Shown here: positions 24,271-36,710 of the stretch, in pieces
How the letters are laid out: each line of letters begins with the position of its first letter
How positions within the stretch are numbered: position 1 is the stretch's first letter
NCBI GenBank assembly: GCA_947247005.1
Contig: OX365956.1
Coordinates: forward strand, 14,900,089-14,964,088
Direction: 5' to 3'
DNA length: 64,000 nt
From: Spisula solida
Taxonomy: Eukaryota > Mollusca > Bivalvia > Venerida > Mactridae
The notes under the pieces: generated by a model
Databases searched by the model: none
Seen by the model: the letters and a program-made list of their open reading frames with translations, nothing else
Told to the model about the DNA's origin: nothing
Translations under genes and position numbers: made by a program

Positions 24271-24834
24271 TGTACAGGCAGTTCAGTCAGTTTCGGGAAA
24301 AACTATGACCTTTTGTTGAAACATATTAAGTTGTTCAGATAGTACTCCTTGTCCTCAGAACGCCTGAACATTAATTAAGGTCTTATGAATGAAGCTTTCC
24401 CAGTAATTGCTTAAGTTTTCTTTCGACATTTTGACGTCATTATCGCGTGAATGTTTCAAAGTTTTCAGTTCTTGTAGAACTCTTTGCAAGCCAATCACGT
24501 AGTGTTATGAATGGAAGCTCACATGACCCTATTTGAATCAGGACAAACACGAGCGATTCGCATTGACTCATTTAAAAGTGCGTCTTCTTGGCGTATTATT
24601 AGCAATACTTCAAAGACAGGAGAATTGTTTCACAAGCAGTGCGGACAATTAGGACTCTTGACTTCTACACAGTGCAGCATCCATTAGTTGATTTCCGAGA
24701 CAGTTTAAGGTATCTTATTGCCTTTCAATGCAGCTATTGTTTCGCGCTTTGTCTCATCAATATACGTGCCGTGGAAGATGAAATGACAAATGTCAAACAT
24801 GGCTTGGTAGCATAATCAAATTCAAAAATATATA

Positions 24835-25050
24835 TTAAGTCAGACAGGGAAGGCAGCACTCAACTTAACCAGTCGAGCACTGAAAACATTAAACACACAC
24901 AAAACACAGTGCCCAGCTGAACCAACCGAGCACAGGAAACATAAAACACATAAAGACACAATGCCCAACTAAACAAGCGCAGATCCGCCCAAGTCCAAGC
25001 TGTCGAAAAGTAAAATAAATTATAACTAGCTGAATGACCCAGTTTCCACA
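24835..25050. repeat. dispersed repeat, copy 2
   Basis: Same-orientation copy of 472-705; two overlapping minus-strand frames arise from it and are not genes. Confidence 0.8.
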
Positions 25051-25459
25051 GCAAATAAAGCACGTTTGGACTAGAAAAATGGAGTGACCATTTCTCATTA
25101 CGTCTTAAAGAAAATGTAAATAGTTATCATTTTGAAATGCTGTACTCGCTCGCGGTAGTACAAATCACTTGTATGTAGTAATTTATTATGTGTAACAGTT
25201 GTTAAAACTTTAAGACAATTTAACTCTTGAAAAACGGTGAAAAAACCATGTCGTCTTTCTCTGTTTTATCGCGTTAATCGTTTGTTTCCTACATTTTTCG
25301 CAGTCATATACGGTGGTCAAATGACCTTGCCATTATTATTTTCCTGAAATTAATTGTCAACCAGTATTAATGTGTACTTTTCCAAGGAATGGACAATATC
25401 TGCACACACCGCTTGTGAGGGTCATAGCCAGAGCCAATTGTCTTTGAAGAGTATAACAT

Positions 25460-25535
25460 GTTATCTGGTATCGAACTGCGAGTGGATGACAATTGAGTGT
25501 TCTATCTACTACACCAACCGGCTAAGTCTGCACCA
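25460..25535 (-). repeat. tRNA-like SINE fragment
   Basis: On the minus strand TTGGTGTAGTAGATAGAAC resembles a box A region and CGCAGTTCGATACC a box B. The stems do not pair as a functional tRNA. Confidence 0.5.
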
Positions 25536-25642
25536 TTGGTAAAAGGAGTGCTTAAAAACAACGACAAAGGGAGTTATTGTAATTGCTATTGCATGAATAG
25601 GACATTCGCCTTTTCTAAAGTATAAATGAAAAATTTCGCCAT

Positions 25643-26526
25643 TTAAGGAGGTATGCGCGCCTTTTATCTAACGATCGAATTTTCTCCGAAACATCTTAAA
25701 ATGACAGCAAAATCGTCTAGAACGACATTGAAATCATAAAAATGATTTGTCACCAGGCTCGTTTTCGAGATACATGGCTATCTAATAGCCTACCACTGTA
25801 TTTTGTTCATTTGATCTATTTCTTGCATATAAGACACCATCATGTTTATTTTAAGATTTGAATTATATTAAACCACTTAATTCTAAACAATGCATGATAT
25901 TTTGTGTGTTCAATGGTAACTCCTATTGACGTTAGTCACATTTTCGGCTGCCTGTTGGAAAAATTCAGTATTTGTACATGATAAATAGTTACCCCACCCA
26001 CTTCCCAAAAAGTGTGATTTTCAAATGAACGTCAAAAAATATCTAACGATCGAAAATTATTTAAAATTGGATAAAAGTTGAGAATTACATAGAACATCAG
26101 TTTTGTCAAATAAAAAATAGGGGTCACCAGCCTTTTTAGGGAGCTATTCACCAAAAAGTACTAATTTTGAATAAATTTGCATAAATTAACCTAATTTGCA
26201 TATTAGAATGAAATAAAATTTCATGAAAAATATTTAGCTACTTCATATAACTATATCATGCACTACATATTTTATAAAAACACATGCATTTGAACAATTG
26301 TAGTGACTTTTTGTCACTCATATTCTTTACAATTCTGCCGTTCCCCACCCACTTTTTATACATGCAAAAAATATAAAGTTAAAAAATATCTATTTTAAAC
26401 TCATATTATGTTTATTTCATTAATTAGCATTATATGAGATCATTGGAACTAAATATCATGTTTGTCCCCATCTAATACGATTTTGAAATTTCGCGCATGC
26501 GCACAAGGCAGCTCGGACCTCCTTAA
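25643..26526. mobile_element. family C element, copy 1
   Basis: About 884 bp bounded by TTAAGGAGGT and ACCTCCTTAA. The inner flank CGCGCATGCGCACAAGGCAGC marks the right end. A copy at 30164-31247 shares most of its length. No open frame of note, so non-autonomous. Confidence 0.8.
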
Positions 26527-27540
26527 GATAAAAGGAAAGTAGAGTTTTTTTAAACCTTTTTGAAGTAATAGTGTTATGCATTGAATTCATTATTATACAT
26601 TCATTACGCATTCAAATGTCTCTGTTAAACGTCGCAGAGATAAAACAAATTGACGGATTAGAGTATCAAAATAATGGCGTAACCTTCAATCTGAAAATAA
26701 TGCGTTTTTTTCGAGAGCAATAATCATATTGTTTTGAATTTTGAGCTGCTGACCTTATTGTCGTCTCTTGGAGAAGACTGACTGACATTTTCCTTAAACA
26801 GGACCAAAATGTCAGATTTTGATTGTCTATCATTGCAGCCTAAACAAGCACTACCACTATTCTAAAGCTATCTCTGGCAGTCTGAGCTTGGGACCGAACC
26901 CGCATCAAAATGACGAATGGTCCAGTTTTTATTTCTTCACCAAAACATTTGTAAAAATACGTATTGCTTACATTAAGCATGTGATTTACTTAATATATAA
27001 CAGTGTACTTTTGATGAATACCAATACAACGATGGTATAGTCCAGTCAGGATAATAATCCAGTGACGCAGCGGTCAAGTCCACTATAACGGTGTAAAACC
27101 AATTATAAAGGCTTATACTGTACAAACAACTATACTTCCAAAGCTTAACTAACATACTAAACTTCGCTCTACCTGTTTTGACAATGGTTGTGATTTTTTG
27201 TGTACACATAAACTGCAACGTCACTGTCACAATATCCTAACTTGACTATAGCATTAAGTATTTGTACACACATTTAGGTTGTGTTTATACGTCATGATCA
27301 AATCCCATGTTTGCCCATCAGAAATAGAATAAAGCCTTCCGTGGGTCAATGCTTAGTAATCTTCATACAGACTTATTGGAGTGTTTTAGTTACTTCACGA
27401 TCTTGACGTCTCCTGTCGCACTATCGCACTATCGCATCATTCTACAACATAATTACTAATTAATATGTAAATACACGGAAGCTGTTCGAAGCCACGTAAG
27501 TATATAATTACATAGTATCATCACAGGATATACGTGTTTT
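26527..27540. other. no feature recognised
   Basis: No coding, RNA or repeat feature is supported. Confidence 0.4.
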
Positions 27541-27551
27541 GAATAGAATCT

Positions 27552-27730
27552 AGTCCGCTTTGGATGGACGCAATAAACTGTAGTCATCCTAGCAACCGAC
27601 ACGCACTATACAATTCACCTACAGTATGTGCCATATATTCCTCTACTTTGGGAGGACGCAATCAACTGTAGTCATCCGAGCAACCAACACGCACTATACA
27701 ATTCACCTTCAGTACGTGCGATATAATATC
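27552..27730. repeat. tandem duplication of about 92-95 bp
   Basis: GGACGCAAT(A/C)AACTGTAGTCATCC and the following GCACGCACTATACAATTCACC-like sequence occur twice in direct orientation (near 27565 and 27655). Confidence 0.8.
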
Positions 27731-28254
27731 CCTTACTAAATTATCTTTGATGCAAACAGATCGAACGTAATAGTATGCTCCTACAATGGCTTTCGAACAT
27801 ATACTGTACGACACCACCCTCATAGCAATCTGAAGAACGAAATTAAGTTTATTAGACGTAGAACTCTCGTCTATTGCAACTATCCCCAAAATATATTCGC
27901 ACTACTGAGACGTAGTGTGAAAGGGAAAGTACTGCTATTAAAGTAAACCACTCAGAATAAACACAGTTCACTCCCCTTATCTCGAAAAATATAATTTTGA
28001 CGATTAGACGTCGATATTTTACCAACGCTAATAACACGCAATTATGTTAATTAAAACGACGTCATACATCAATGGCTAGAGCAAATCATCCTTTTAAGTA
28101 TTCATTTCGAAATTTTGATTTTCTGACACTGTACGGCAAATATATGCGGTAAAACGTTCTACTATGCTTCCGCATTCAACGTACTACTAGATTGTGTTTT
28201 AACGTCATTTTGTTGCAAGGTTACGGACGTTATAATGTAACACAAGAGCCGTCA

Positions 28255-29255
28255 CAGACCGGGGATGTTCCCCGTGGGTGTTTGTCACAGAAAAAATACT
28301 CCAATTATATGAAAGAGAGTTATGTTGCTTTGACACTGCACTATAACTTAATGTGATTCTTTTAACTACGAAGTTTCAAATTGATATATCAAATACTGTA
28401 TGAGTTATGGCATGGACATCAATTAAGTATGAAAAAGTACCAAGGGAAATAACTCCAAAAATATTTAATAAAGAGTTATGATTCTTGGGCATTACATATC
28501 CGCTAATTGAGAGCTATTCACCAGTGCAGTTTCAAATTGATATCTTTAATAATGTTTGAGTTATGGCCCGGACAAGAATTAAGTATGAAAAACTACAATG
28601 GGAAACTCCAAAAACATGCAATAAAGAGTTATGGTTCTTGGGCACTGCACATCCTCTCAATGAGATCTCTTGGCTTATGAAGTTTCAATGATATCTCTAA
28701 TATTGTATCAGTTAAGAATTGACGGAAAAATAACACAGGGAAATAACTCCAAAAAATGCACTAAAGAATTATGGTTCTTGTGCACTGCACTTCACCTCAA
28801 AGGGTTCTATTCACCTATGAAGTTTCAATTTGATATCTCTTATACTGTATGAGTAATGGCCGGACAAGAATTAAGTATATAAAAAACAAAGGCCAATAAC
28901 TCCAAAAATAGGTTATGTAGAGTTATGGTTCGTGTGCACTACACTTCAACTCATTGAGATCTATCCACCTATGAAGTTTCATGATGATACCTCACAGACT
29001 TTTTGAGTAAGGCTCCGGACAAAAGGCTAAGTATGAAAAAAACAAAGGGCAATAACTCCAAAAATAGGTTATGTAGAGTTGTGGTTCTTGAGCACGGCAC
29101 TTCTACTCATTGAGATCTATCCACCTGTGACATTTCATGATGATACCTCACAAACTTTTTGAGTTAGGCTCTGGACAAAAATATCAGGACGGAACTACGG
29201 ATGGACGGACAAAGCGGCAACTATATGCTCCCCCGAATTTTTCGGAGAGCATAAA
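28255..29255. repeat. array of about 150-bp units ending in GGAC-type tail
   Basis: At least five degenerate units share AACTCCAAAAA, AAAGAGTTATGGTTCTTG, CACTGCAC, GAAGTTTCA and TGATATCTC. The array ends with GGATGGACGGACAAAGCGGC and GCTCCCCCGAATTTTTCGGAG. The same type of ending occurs at 39000, 53200, 55930, 56660 and 59190, so this is a widespread family. Confidence 0.8.
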
Positions 29256-29612
29256 AAACTACCTTCCTAGAAGCTTCAGGTGTAATATGTCCAAGTTTTA
29301 TAACGTTCCAATAATTCGTTTTTATGTGACCAACACCGTGAACCACCTTAAATACAACTCCAGTATCAACTCACAGCTGGCTAGAAATTCGACTTTTTGT
29401 CAAGTCAAATATGGAACTCACAGCTAGCTGGAAATTCAAACTAAACAGGAAATTCGACTAATCATTGTGTCGAAAATCCAACTCAAACTAAGCTAGCTGA
29501 AAATTTAAACTCATCTAGAAATTAAACTCACAGCTGGCTGGAAATTCGAACTCAGTTGTTTCAGAGTTCTGCCTTCCTTGTCCAATGTGTTTACTATATT
29601 TTAATACCGTTA

Positions 29613-30143
29613 AATTTAAAGGTTAAAATTTTTGTTTGACGTAATTTTCCTACGTAACCAAGTATTTATATAATAGAAAGTCACTGGTGGTTGCTTTATG
29701 AAAGATTTATAGCATACAAGCAATTAAATCACTCTTCATATTTGGCACTCAGTATTTTTCTGTTTGAAAATATCGCAGAGTTTCCTTCCAAAATGTTCTA
29801 TGAATTTTGTAATTCAGACATGATCAAACTGTAACTTCGACAAACTAAAGCCTAAACATCTGTAAGGTATTCAGTTCGTTTCGCAATTTGTTTTAATCGA
29901 ATGCAAACACATTTCAGGCAATTTAAGTGATAGTAGTGCTAATTCTATAGGGTATTAATACCCTATACAATTTTGGGTGTAAAAATGCTAAATTACTACC
30001 AAATGCCGATGTTTCCCAAGTTATTTTTGATGTCAATGTGGTTGTTTATGGAATATACAGGAAACTATACTAAAATTACAGGAATATTTGACAATTTAAT
30101 ATTATTTTTGCAATACACCAATACGTGAGGCAGTCCCTTTAAC
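29613..30143 (-). mobile_element. MITE family D, copy 2 (inverted)
   Basis: Reverse-orientation copy of 21034-21576. The right end is TGAGGCAGTCCCTTTAA, and the central palindrome is conserved at about 29947-29972. The left end keeps TTTAAAGG but has lost part of the terminal repeat. Confidence 0.8.
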
Positions 30144-30163
30144 ATAAAATTTCATTCTATACA

Positions 30164-31247
30164 TTAAGGTGGTATGCAGGGCTTTTATCTGACAATTGGA
30201 TTTTCCCCAAAACATCCAATGACAGAAAAATCATCTAAAACAACATTGAAATCATAAAAAGATACATGGCTTTCTAATGACCTACCATTGTATTTTGCTC
30301 ATTTTATCTTTTTCTTGCATGTGTGACACCATCATGTTCATTTTAAGATTTTTGTGATATTAAACCACTTTTAAACAATGCATGATATTTTGTGTGTTCA
30401 ATGGTCATTCCTATTGACATTAGTCACAATTTCGGCTGCCTGGTGAACAAATTCATCAATTTAGTCAAATAAAAAATAGGAGTCATAAGCCTTATTAGTG
30501 AGCTATTCGCCAAAAATTACTAATTTTGAAGACATTTGCATAAATTAACCTAATATGCATATTGGAATGAGATAAAATTTTATGAAAATATTTCAAAGTT
30601 TAGCTACTTCGTATAGGTTAGAGTTTATTAAATGTATACTCCATATTTTACTCTATACTGGGATGTGGAATTTTCATTGCTTATCACTGCACTTTTTCTT
30701 GTAGACTAGAAGTAATATTGTATTACTTAAAATCGAATAAAAGTTGTTGTTGTTGTTGAAAATGTTTTCTTCAAAGATTTAAACCTTAGCAAGCGATAGT
30801 GAAGCATGGTTTATAATCTTGAAGAAAACGTTTTAAACTCTAACGGACTTACGGTTCTTGGTGAAGACGCATGTTTTTGAAAAAATGTAACGTTCTTCAG
30901 GGAAAAGACGACAGAAATCAAGCCTGCAGATTGGTCGAAAAAGTTGTGCAATCACTAAATATAACTTAGTCACACAAAACATATTTTTTAAAAGAATATG
31001 CATTTGAACAATTGTAGTGACAGCGACTTATTGTACACCCATATGCTTTACACTTGTGCCGTTCCCCATCCACTTTTTATGCATGCAAAAATAAAAAAAT
31101 ATCTATTTTGTAAACTACTATAATTATGTTTATTTTTCATTAATAAAAATTTATATGCGATCATTGGAACTAAATTTCATGTTTGTTCTCACCTTATACG
31201 ATTTCGAAATTACGCACATGCGCACAAGGCAGCTCGGGCCTCCTTAA
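30164..31247. mobile_element. family C element, copy 2, with nested insertion
   Basis: Ends TTAAGGTGGT and CCTCCTTAA. It matches 25643-26526 but is split by a family-B-related insertion at about 30617-30965. This orders the events: family C first, family B afterwards. Confidence 0.8.
30618..30845. mobile_element. MITE family B, copy 3, itself interrupted
   Basis: Ends TTAGAGTTT and AAACTCTAA; arms TTTTCTTCAAAGATTTAAA and its complement. Between them, at about 30632-30760, lies an extra segment ending in (GTT)n, typical of a retroposed tail, so three insertion layers are visible. Confidence 0.75.
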
Positions 31248-31829
31248 TGCAGAATAATGCTTTCATCAACTATGTGTTCATAAATTCAAAGTTCCTAAAA
31301 TCCTTTAGAAGACTTTAAATAGTAATCACAATTATTAGTACACTGGCATTAGCTAATATATAATTGTGTTAGAATTTACAGAATGGGCAATATATTCATT
31401 TCTTCCTTCAAGATTGGAAAGATGATCCAAAAATTTATATACTGTAAACTAATTTTTTTCCAGGGATTTTTTGTGGATTTCGTTGTTAAACTAAATAAGC
31501 ATTTTGCAGTAGTATGGCCTATAATACACAACACAAGGAAGTAATGATCCATGTTTTATTTTTGTAGACATTCAAAACAATATCAGACTGAGTGAAGAAA
31601 TGGAGACAAAAACAATTTATAATAACAACAATATATAAACAGTTTATAATAAATATAATTTCAATCATATCATTATAATAAGAAAAATTCAATACAAAAA
31701 TATACAGTTAATCATGCATACATAAATAGTAGACATATTAAACTACATGTAAATAAATTCCCAATATTTAGAATATAGTGAATGTACCAAAAATATTCAA
31801 TGAATTTATATATCGTATATGAACCCACA

Positions 31830-31875
31830 CTCTGTGTGAGTGGGATTCGAACCCACAAGTGGTGTGTCTGTCTGT
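31830..31875 (-). repeat. tRNA 3'-half-like fragment
   Basis: On the minus strand GTGGGTTCGAATCCCAC is a perfect T-arm/box B hairpin. No matching box A or acceptor stem was found, so it is a SINE or tRNA relic. Confidence 0.5.
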
Positions 31876-32549
31876 GAGGCAAATAAGTAGTTAAAATTAT
31901 CAGAGTGAATTTATACATGTTAGACCAAACAAAATTTTGAAGAGAGTCACAATCTTTCTTCAATGAACATGTTATAAAACCACCAACGAGCAATGCATCA
32001 AATGCATCCGGTTCAAACGTAAATACATGTATGTGGGGTGTAAATATCACATAATATATGGCCCAGCATAATATGTATACATCCATACAAAAATAGTAAT
32101 AGTACTAAGTTTTATTATTTATCTATTTGACTATGCGAGGTCTATTGTGTATATTATATTTCACGAAAGGTTCAAAATAAAACGCACACATTTTATCAAG
32201 TTCACATTGTTAAGTAACCCAGTTTCAAAATACAGAAATTCTTACAAATCCACTCAAAAATACACAGTCATGTTACAAGGCAGTGCTTATTCAAATTGAT
32301 GATGTTTTTGAATGAGTCACCAAAACTACCGACATTTCTACATACAATTGGTCCATAGTACGATACATGTATGTAACAACAGTGTAGCAATAAAAGGAAT
32401 GCATCAAAGTATAACCATGACAATGAAGAGCCAAAATTCTCAAAAATTGCCCTGATTTTTAACATCATTCAGAAAATATACGGACCAGAGACCAACTACA
32501 TTTGACGTTAAGACTTTGAAATTATTAATGTTGATTATTCGAAAAGGCC

Positions 32550-32910
32550 AATGAGATTTTACAATTATTAATATTTCTATTATAATTTAGTTCTTTAAAA
32601 GCATCACAAAGACCTTAAAAGTATCATTATTGGCTCTTTAGAAACTTTATTGTGACCATAAAATTATCAATATTAATTTAGTTCTTTCAAAAGGATACTG
32701 AGACCTTAAAATTATCAATATTGGTTATTTTGAAAGGTTATTAACACCTTAAAATTATCAATATTAGCTCTTTTGAAAGTTTATTGACTATTGAGACCTT
32801 AAAAATTAGGAAAATTCACTGAGACCTTTAAAAGGGTCGCTGAGGCCTTTAAATTATCCATATTGGTTCTTTTAAGAAGGTCATCAAGACATTACAAGTA
32901 CAATGCACTA
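32550..32910. repeat. degenerate tandem repeat, about 60-bp unit
   Basis: GACCTTAAAATTATCAATATTGGTTCTTT-like segments recur about six times with variable spacing. Confidence 0.65.
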
Positions 32911-33265
32911 GAATATGAGTGCTTAAGTTTTGGGACATACATAAGAAGGGCAACATCTTTAAAATTGCAGAAAAATGTAATTTAGACCATTATTAGGGCT
33001 TTAAAACTTAATAAATATTAAACAGCACCAGGCATTATACATATAGTATATAAATGTAAACACAAAAAAAGTACAGAAATTAACAATTCACAAACATTCA
33101 TCATAATGAAACAGATACACTCAAACTCACTGAAAAGTTGAGCAAAAAAATAGCAAGCCCCATCATGTACAACAATAAATTATCAATAACAATGTACAAC
33201 AAATCTCATATTAAAGAAGGCAGATAATATTAATTACATGCATGACATATCAATGACAAATAGCA

Positions 33266-33507
33266 GGCCCCGATCTCCCGAAGCATCTCAAGTAAAAATC
33301 TCAACTCAAATTGAGATTTTGATAAATTCCAAGTCTGAATTTGAGATAAATATGAAGCGTGAACTCTCAAAATTTTGCTGTTATAAACTCAGAATAATGT
33401 TTCTGTTTTGTTATACCAATTTAGAGTATAATTTTGCATGGAAACTAACTCAAACGATAGGTGACAAAATTTGAGTTGAGATTGAGAAGTTTCGGGAGAT
33501 TGGGGCC
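33266..33507. mobile_element. MITE family G, copy 1
   Basis: About 240 bp with inverted ends GGCCCCGATCTCCCGAAGC and CTTCGGGAGATTGGGGCC-like sequence (the second reads TTTCGGGAGATTGGGGCC). A second copy is at 43620-43859. Internal inverted motifs CAACTCAAATTGAGATTTTG suggest a foldback. Confidence 0.85.
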
Positions 33508-33599
33508 AGGTATCCTGATACTGTCAAATACACTCAACACAACTAATGTGATTTCTTTGCAAATACCTTACTGATCTGCACAAAAGTTGGCTACTTTTG

Positions 33600-33890
33600 T
33601 GCCCCCCCCCCCCATCTTTGATGAGGGTTATGTTGCTTTGCACATGTCGTCAGTCTGTTGGTCAGTAGGTCGGTTGGTCAGTACCTAGGTCTGTTGGTCA
33701 GTCATTAGACTAAATGGTTTCCGTTCAAAAACACAAGAACGTGTACGCTTTGCCTGAGGATCCTCAAATATTTGATGGAGGTTGGTTATCAACAGTAGAT
33801 GATCCCTATTGACTTTAAGGTCAGTAGGTCAAAGATCTAGGTCTCTGTGAACTGTACCATTTCTGACTATTGGGCTGCCATGGAGGCATA
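33600..33890. repeat. dispersed repeat with poly-C start
   Basis: A (C)13 run is followed by ATCTTTGATGAGG, TTGCTTTGCACAT and AAGAACGYTTTGCC-type sequence. Related sequence is at 52555-52750, and at 56500-56705 in reverse. Confidence 0.7.
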
Positions 33891-34029
33891 CATGTTTAAC
33901 AAACATCTCTTGTTTTATTTAGCACCAACAACTACCTATTCCCATTGACCATTGTATGACAAGCCGAAGGTCCTGGGGTGATTATGGATGTTCTATGGAT
34001 GTAATTACCAGAAACTCACTTTTGATAAA

Positions 34030-34200
34030 GTGTTAGACCACTATAAGCCACAAATAGCCAATCACAGTGCAGTATTGCCATCGTCTAAATCCCGTATTCA
34101 ACATTTTTTAGCTGAATTACCTGTGATTTTACTCCTTTGTTGTTGTGAGTAACAAGTGCAGAATTTAATCCTATTGTTAGGAGCAAATTGCTTAATCTGG
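34030..34200. repeat. dispersed repeat, copy 2
   Basis: Matches 14195-14345 in the same orientation. Confidence 0.75.
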
Positions 34201-34274
34201 TTAGAAATATAATGTACAACTTCTTTACTGTGCTTGAATAACCGTACATGTACAAATCAGTCAGTCGAGTGGTC

Positions 34275-34379
34275 TAAGTATAGACATCTCGTATAACTGG
34301 TTATGAGATTAGACACTCGCTGAAGCTCGCCATCTCAATCTCATAACCAGCGATACTCATTGTCAATCCTATACTTAAT
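34275..34379. repeat. hairpin repeat, CTCG apex
   Basis: The outer stem is TAAGTATAG/CTATACTTA and the inner stem is CTGGTTATGAGATT/AATCTCATAACCAG. The apex reads ACTCGCTGAAGCTCG. Confidence 0.85.
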
Positions 34380-35577
34380 TTATAAGTTTTGTTCAGTGTG
34401 TACCAGTGTATGATTACCATCCAATAAACAGCTAGGATGAATTGAATTCACATCAAGTGTTAAATAAATATTCATAGCGCTTATAACCAAAAATAAGATC
34501 AGAAATAATGTCTGATACGTAAAGAACTAAGAACTACTAGAAGGGTTTTTGACACAAAAACATTTCTCCCACAAAGGGCCATAACTACGACAAAAATCAT
34601 CTGATCTACATTTCCTGGCAATATGTACAACTAAGCTTGGTACCAAGTACTCATGTGAATTTCCAATGGTTAAGGAGAGCTAGTGTTGACAAACTTTGTG
34701 TCATCCATCCCGACGGACAGACTTCTAGCAGAAAATCAATACATCACCCCACAGACCTTAATATACACAGATTGGACACTCAATTGAAAACGGATAGAAA
34801 ATGCAAAATAGCACGCAGCAGATTCTGATATTTTGCATTAATGTTTTTGTTTGTCATCCTTTTTTAATGACCAATATCTCATTTTGAAAAGCTAGGTTTT
34901 TTCTTCTGCATGATGTAACTTATTTTTGTCCATCTCATACAGAATGCAGAAAATTATTGTTTGAAAGAGGTAAATTGGGTATTTTCTGATAAAATTGGAA
35001 TTTGCATTAAAATGAGAGTAGGTCTCTTTGTTAACAACTGTTTTATTCCTTGACTGATTTTAATAAATGTGGTATTATTTTAAAGCTGAATAATAAATCT
35101 ATTGCACTTATTAGTTGTTGTCTATGTACATTAAAATAGGAGATTTAAGGTATTACAAACAAACAAGATTTCCCGAGATTTCAGAAAACTGCTGCCAGAT
35201 ATTGTGAGATTTGGTACATTTTTCCAATCTTTGTATATTTAGGTATTTGGTCACCCCTACCATATGTGGTAGACATAATTCATGAAATAAAGCTATATCT
35301 AGTTACTCAGATATCAATCTGTCTAACACTTGATTGGAAGACCCTCGTATTGCACCATAGAAAACTTTCAAACCACACAAAAGGGTTCATGAAAGAAAAA
35401 CATAAACTTTTAAGCTAAATTTTAACAATATATAACAAGTACATTTAGAAACCCAAATATTTTCCCTAGTTCTGTGCATGGCACAGAGTGACAGAGGTAC
35501 AACAAAAATGCTGTAAGAGGCACAGCTGTATATGAGGGGTGATCAACAAATATGCAGAAACTTAAATGCTCACCTAT

Positions 35578-35795
35578 CACTGTAAAATCACATATTTTTA
35601 TAGGTATTAAATTTCAAAGATTTTGATAAAAATGCATTTTTGTGGGGTTGTAAATTTGTGGCTTACTGAACATGAAAGGGTTAACCCAAGTCTGAATTTG
35701 TGAAGTCAATCAATTGTGGGGATTAGGTTTCATGGTCGATTTACGAAATCGCCAAAAAATTCAACTCCATAAAAGAATAATTATATTATAGTATC
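35578..35795. mobile_element. MITE family I, copy 1
   Basis: Ends ACTGTAAAAT...TATAGTA; internal ATTTTTGTGGGGTTGTAAAT and GTGGGGATTAGGTTTCATGG. Better-preserved copies are at 41708-41914, 42537-42754 and 56940-57160. Confidence 0.7.
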
Positions 35796-36217
35796 AAATT
35801 AAGATAAATGTCAACAAAAACATGTGTTGAAATTAATTATATTATTTACTCAACGTTTCGGCATTTTGCCTTCATCATTTTTTTTTTATAGTATCAAATT
35901 ATAATATAACTGCACCAATGGGATGTTATAGTTTGCAAAGTGCAATGTAGGAAAATTTAGGCCACTGACGTCCAGTGTATGGTGCCATCAGAAACAGCAT
36001 TCGTTCAGACATTGGTTAATAGCAACATTCAAGGTGAATCCATTTGAAATAAATGTACCAACGTATTCAGAAAGTTTTACAAACTTACTATGACAAATAA
36101 AGAAACAAGAGCACTTTTCCTAATATTTTCTGATCACCCTTCATCATCAAATACAAACTAGTAAGTTATATTAAATAGACCTAGGTAAAAGAAACACCTG
36201 TTTTAAGTAGCCACATA

Positions 36218-36366
36218 ATAGGAGAGATCACTTTATTCATATAATAAATATTATGCAGAATGCCCACCGGCAACCTATTTGATGAATGAACAATAAAAAC
36301 CTGTTATTCACCAATAGCTAGCTGGTGGTATGAATGCCCTTATATACAAACATGATCTCTCCTATA
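36218..36366. mobile_element. MITE family H, copy 1, in the 3' region of the membrane-protein gene
   Basis: The 149-bp element has inverted ends ATAGGAGAGATCA and TGATCTCTCCTAT. It lies 44 bp past the stop codon of the minus-strand gene. On that strand it supplies an AATAAA (36232-36237), a possible polyadenylation signal. The second copy is at 44224-44361. Confidence 0.85.
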
Positions 36367-36409
36367 ATGATAAAACAGTTGCTTGTTTAATACAATCATC
36401 ATTTTAATG

Positions 36410-36710
36410 CTACAAAGAAGGTTTCGTATATAAATTATGCATATCAGAAGTATTTACTTTCACTGTTGTCCAAGGAAGGGTTGATGATACAATATGAACT
36501 GTAGAATTGTTCACAATTTCTGTCACATTTTTAGCCACACCTGTGATACCCTGAGTAATAACTTTGCCCTGAGAGGAGCCAGACTGTTCTACAACAATGT
36601 CACGTATGGTATTATACACATCGTATCCCACTGCAAACCCAAAATACAGCGGTATCAAATAGACTAGATAGTACACCAGCGGAGGTAATGGTGCTGGAAT
36701 CCGTAAACTC
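36410..36710 (-). CDS. membrane-protein gene, terminal exon
   Basis: Encodes 99 residues and the TAG stop after completing a split codon. It has a proline-rich lead (RIPAPLPPLV), one span (YYLVYLIPLYFGFAVGYDVY) and a tail with sequons NVTE, NNST and NTSD. The acceptor is on the right, next to CTGAAAATTG. It is preceded in frame by exon 37313-37486 (phase 2 junction). Confidence 0.75.

Noticed and set aside
31712..32086. 124-residue minus-strand open frame
   Set aside because: It crosses a tRNA-half relic and low-complexity AT-rich DNA, with no domain or flanking splice signals.
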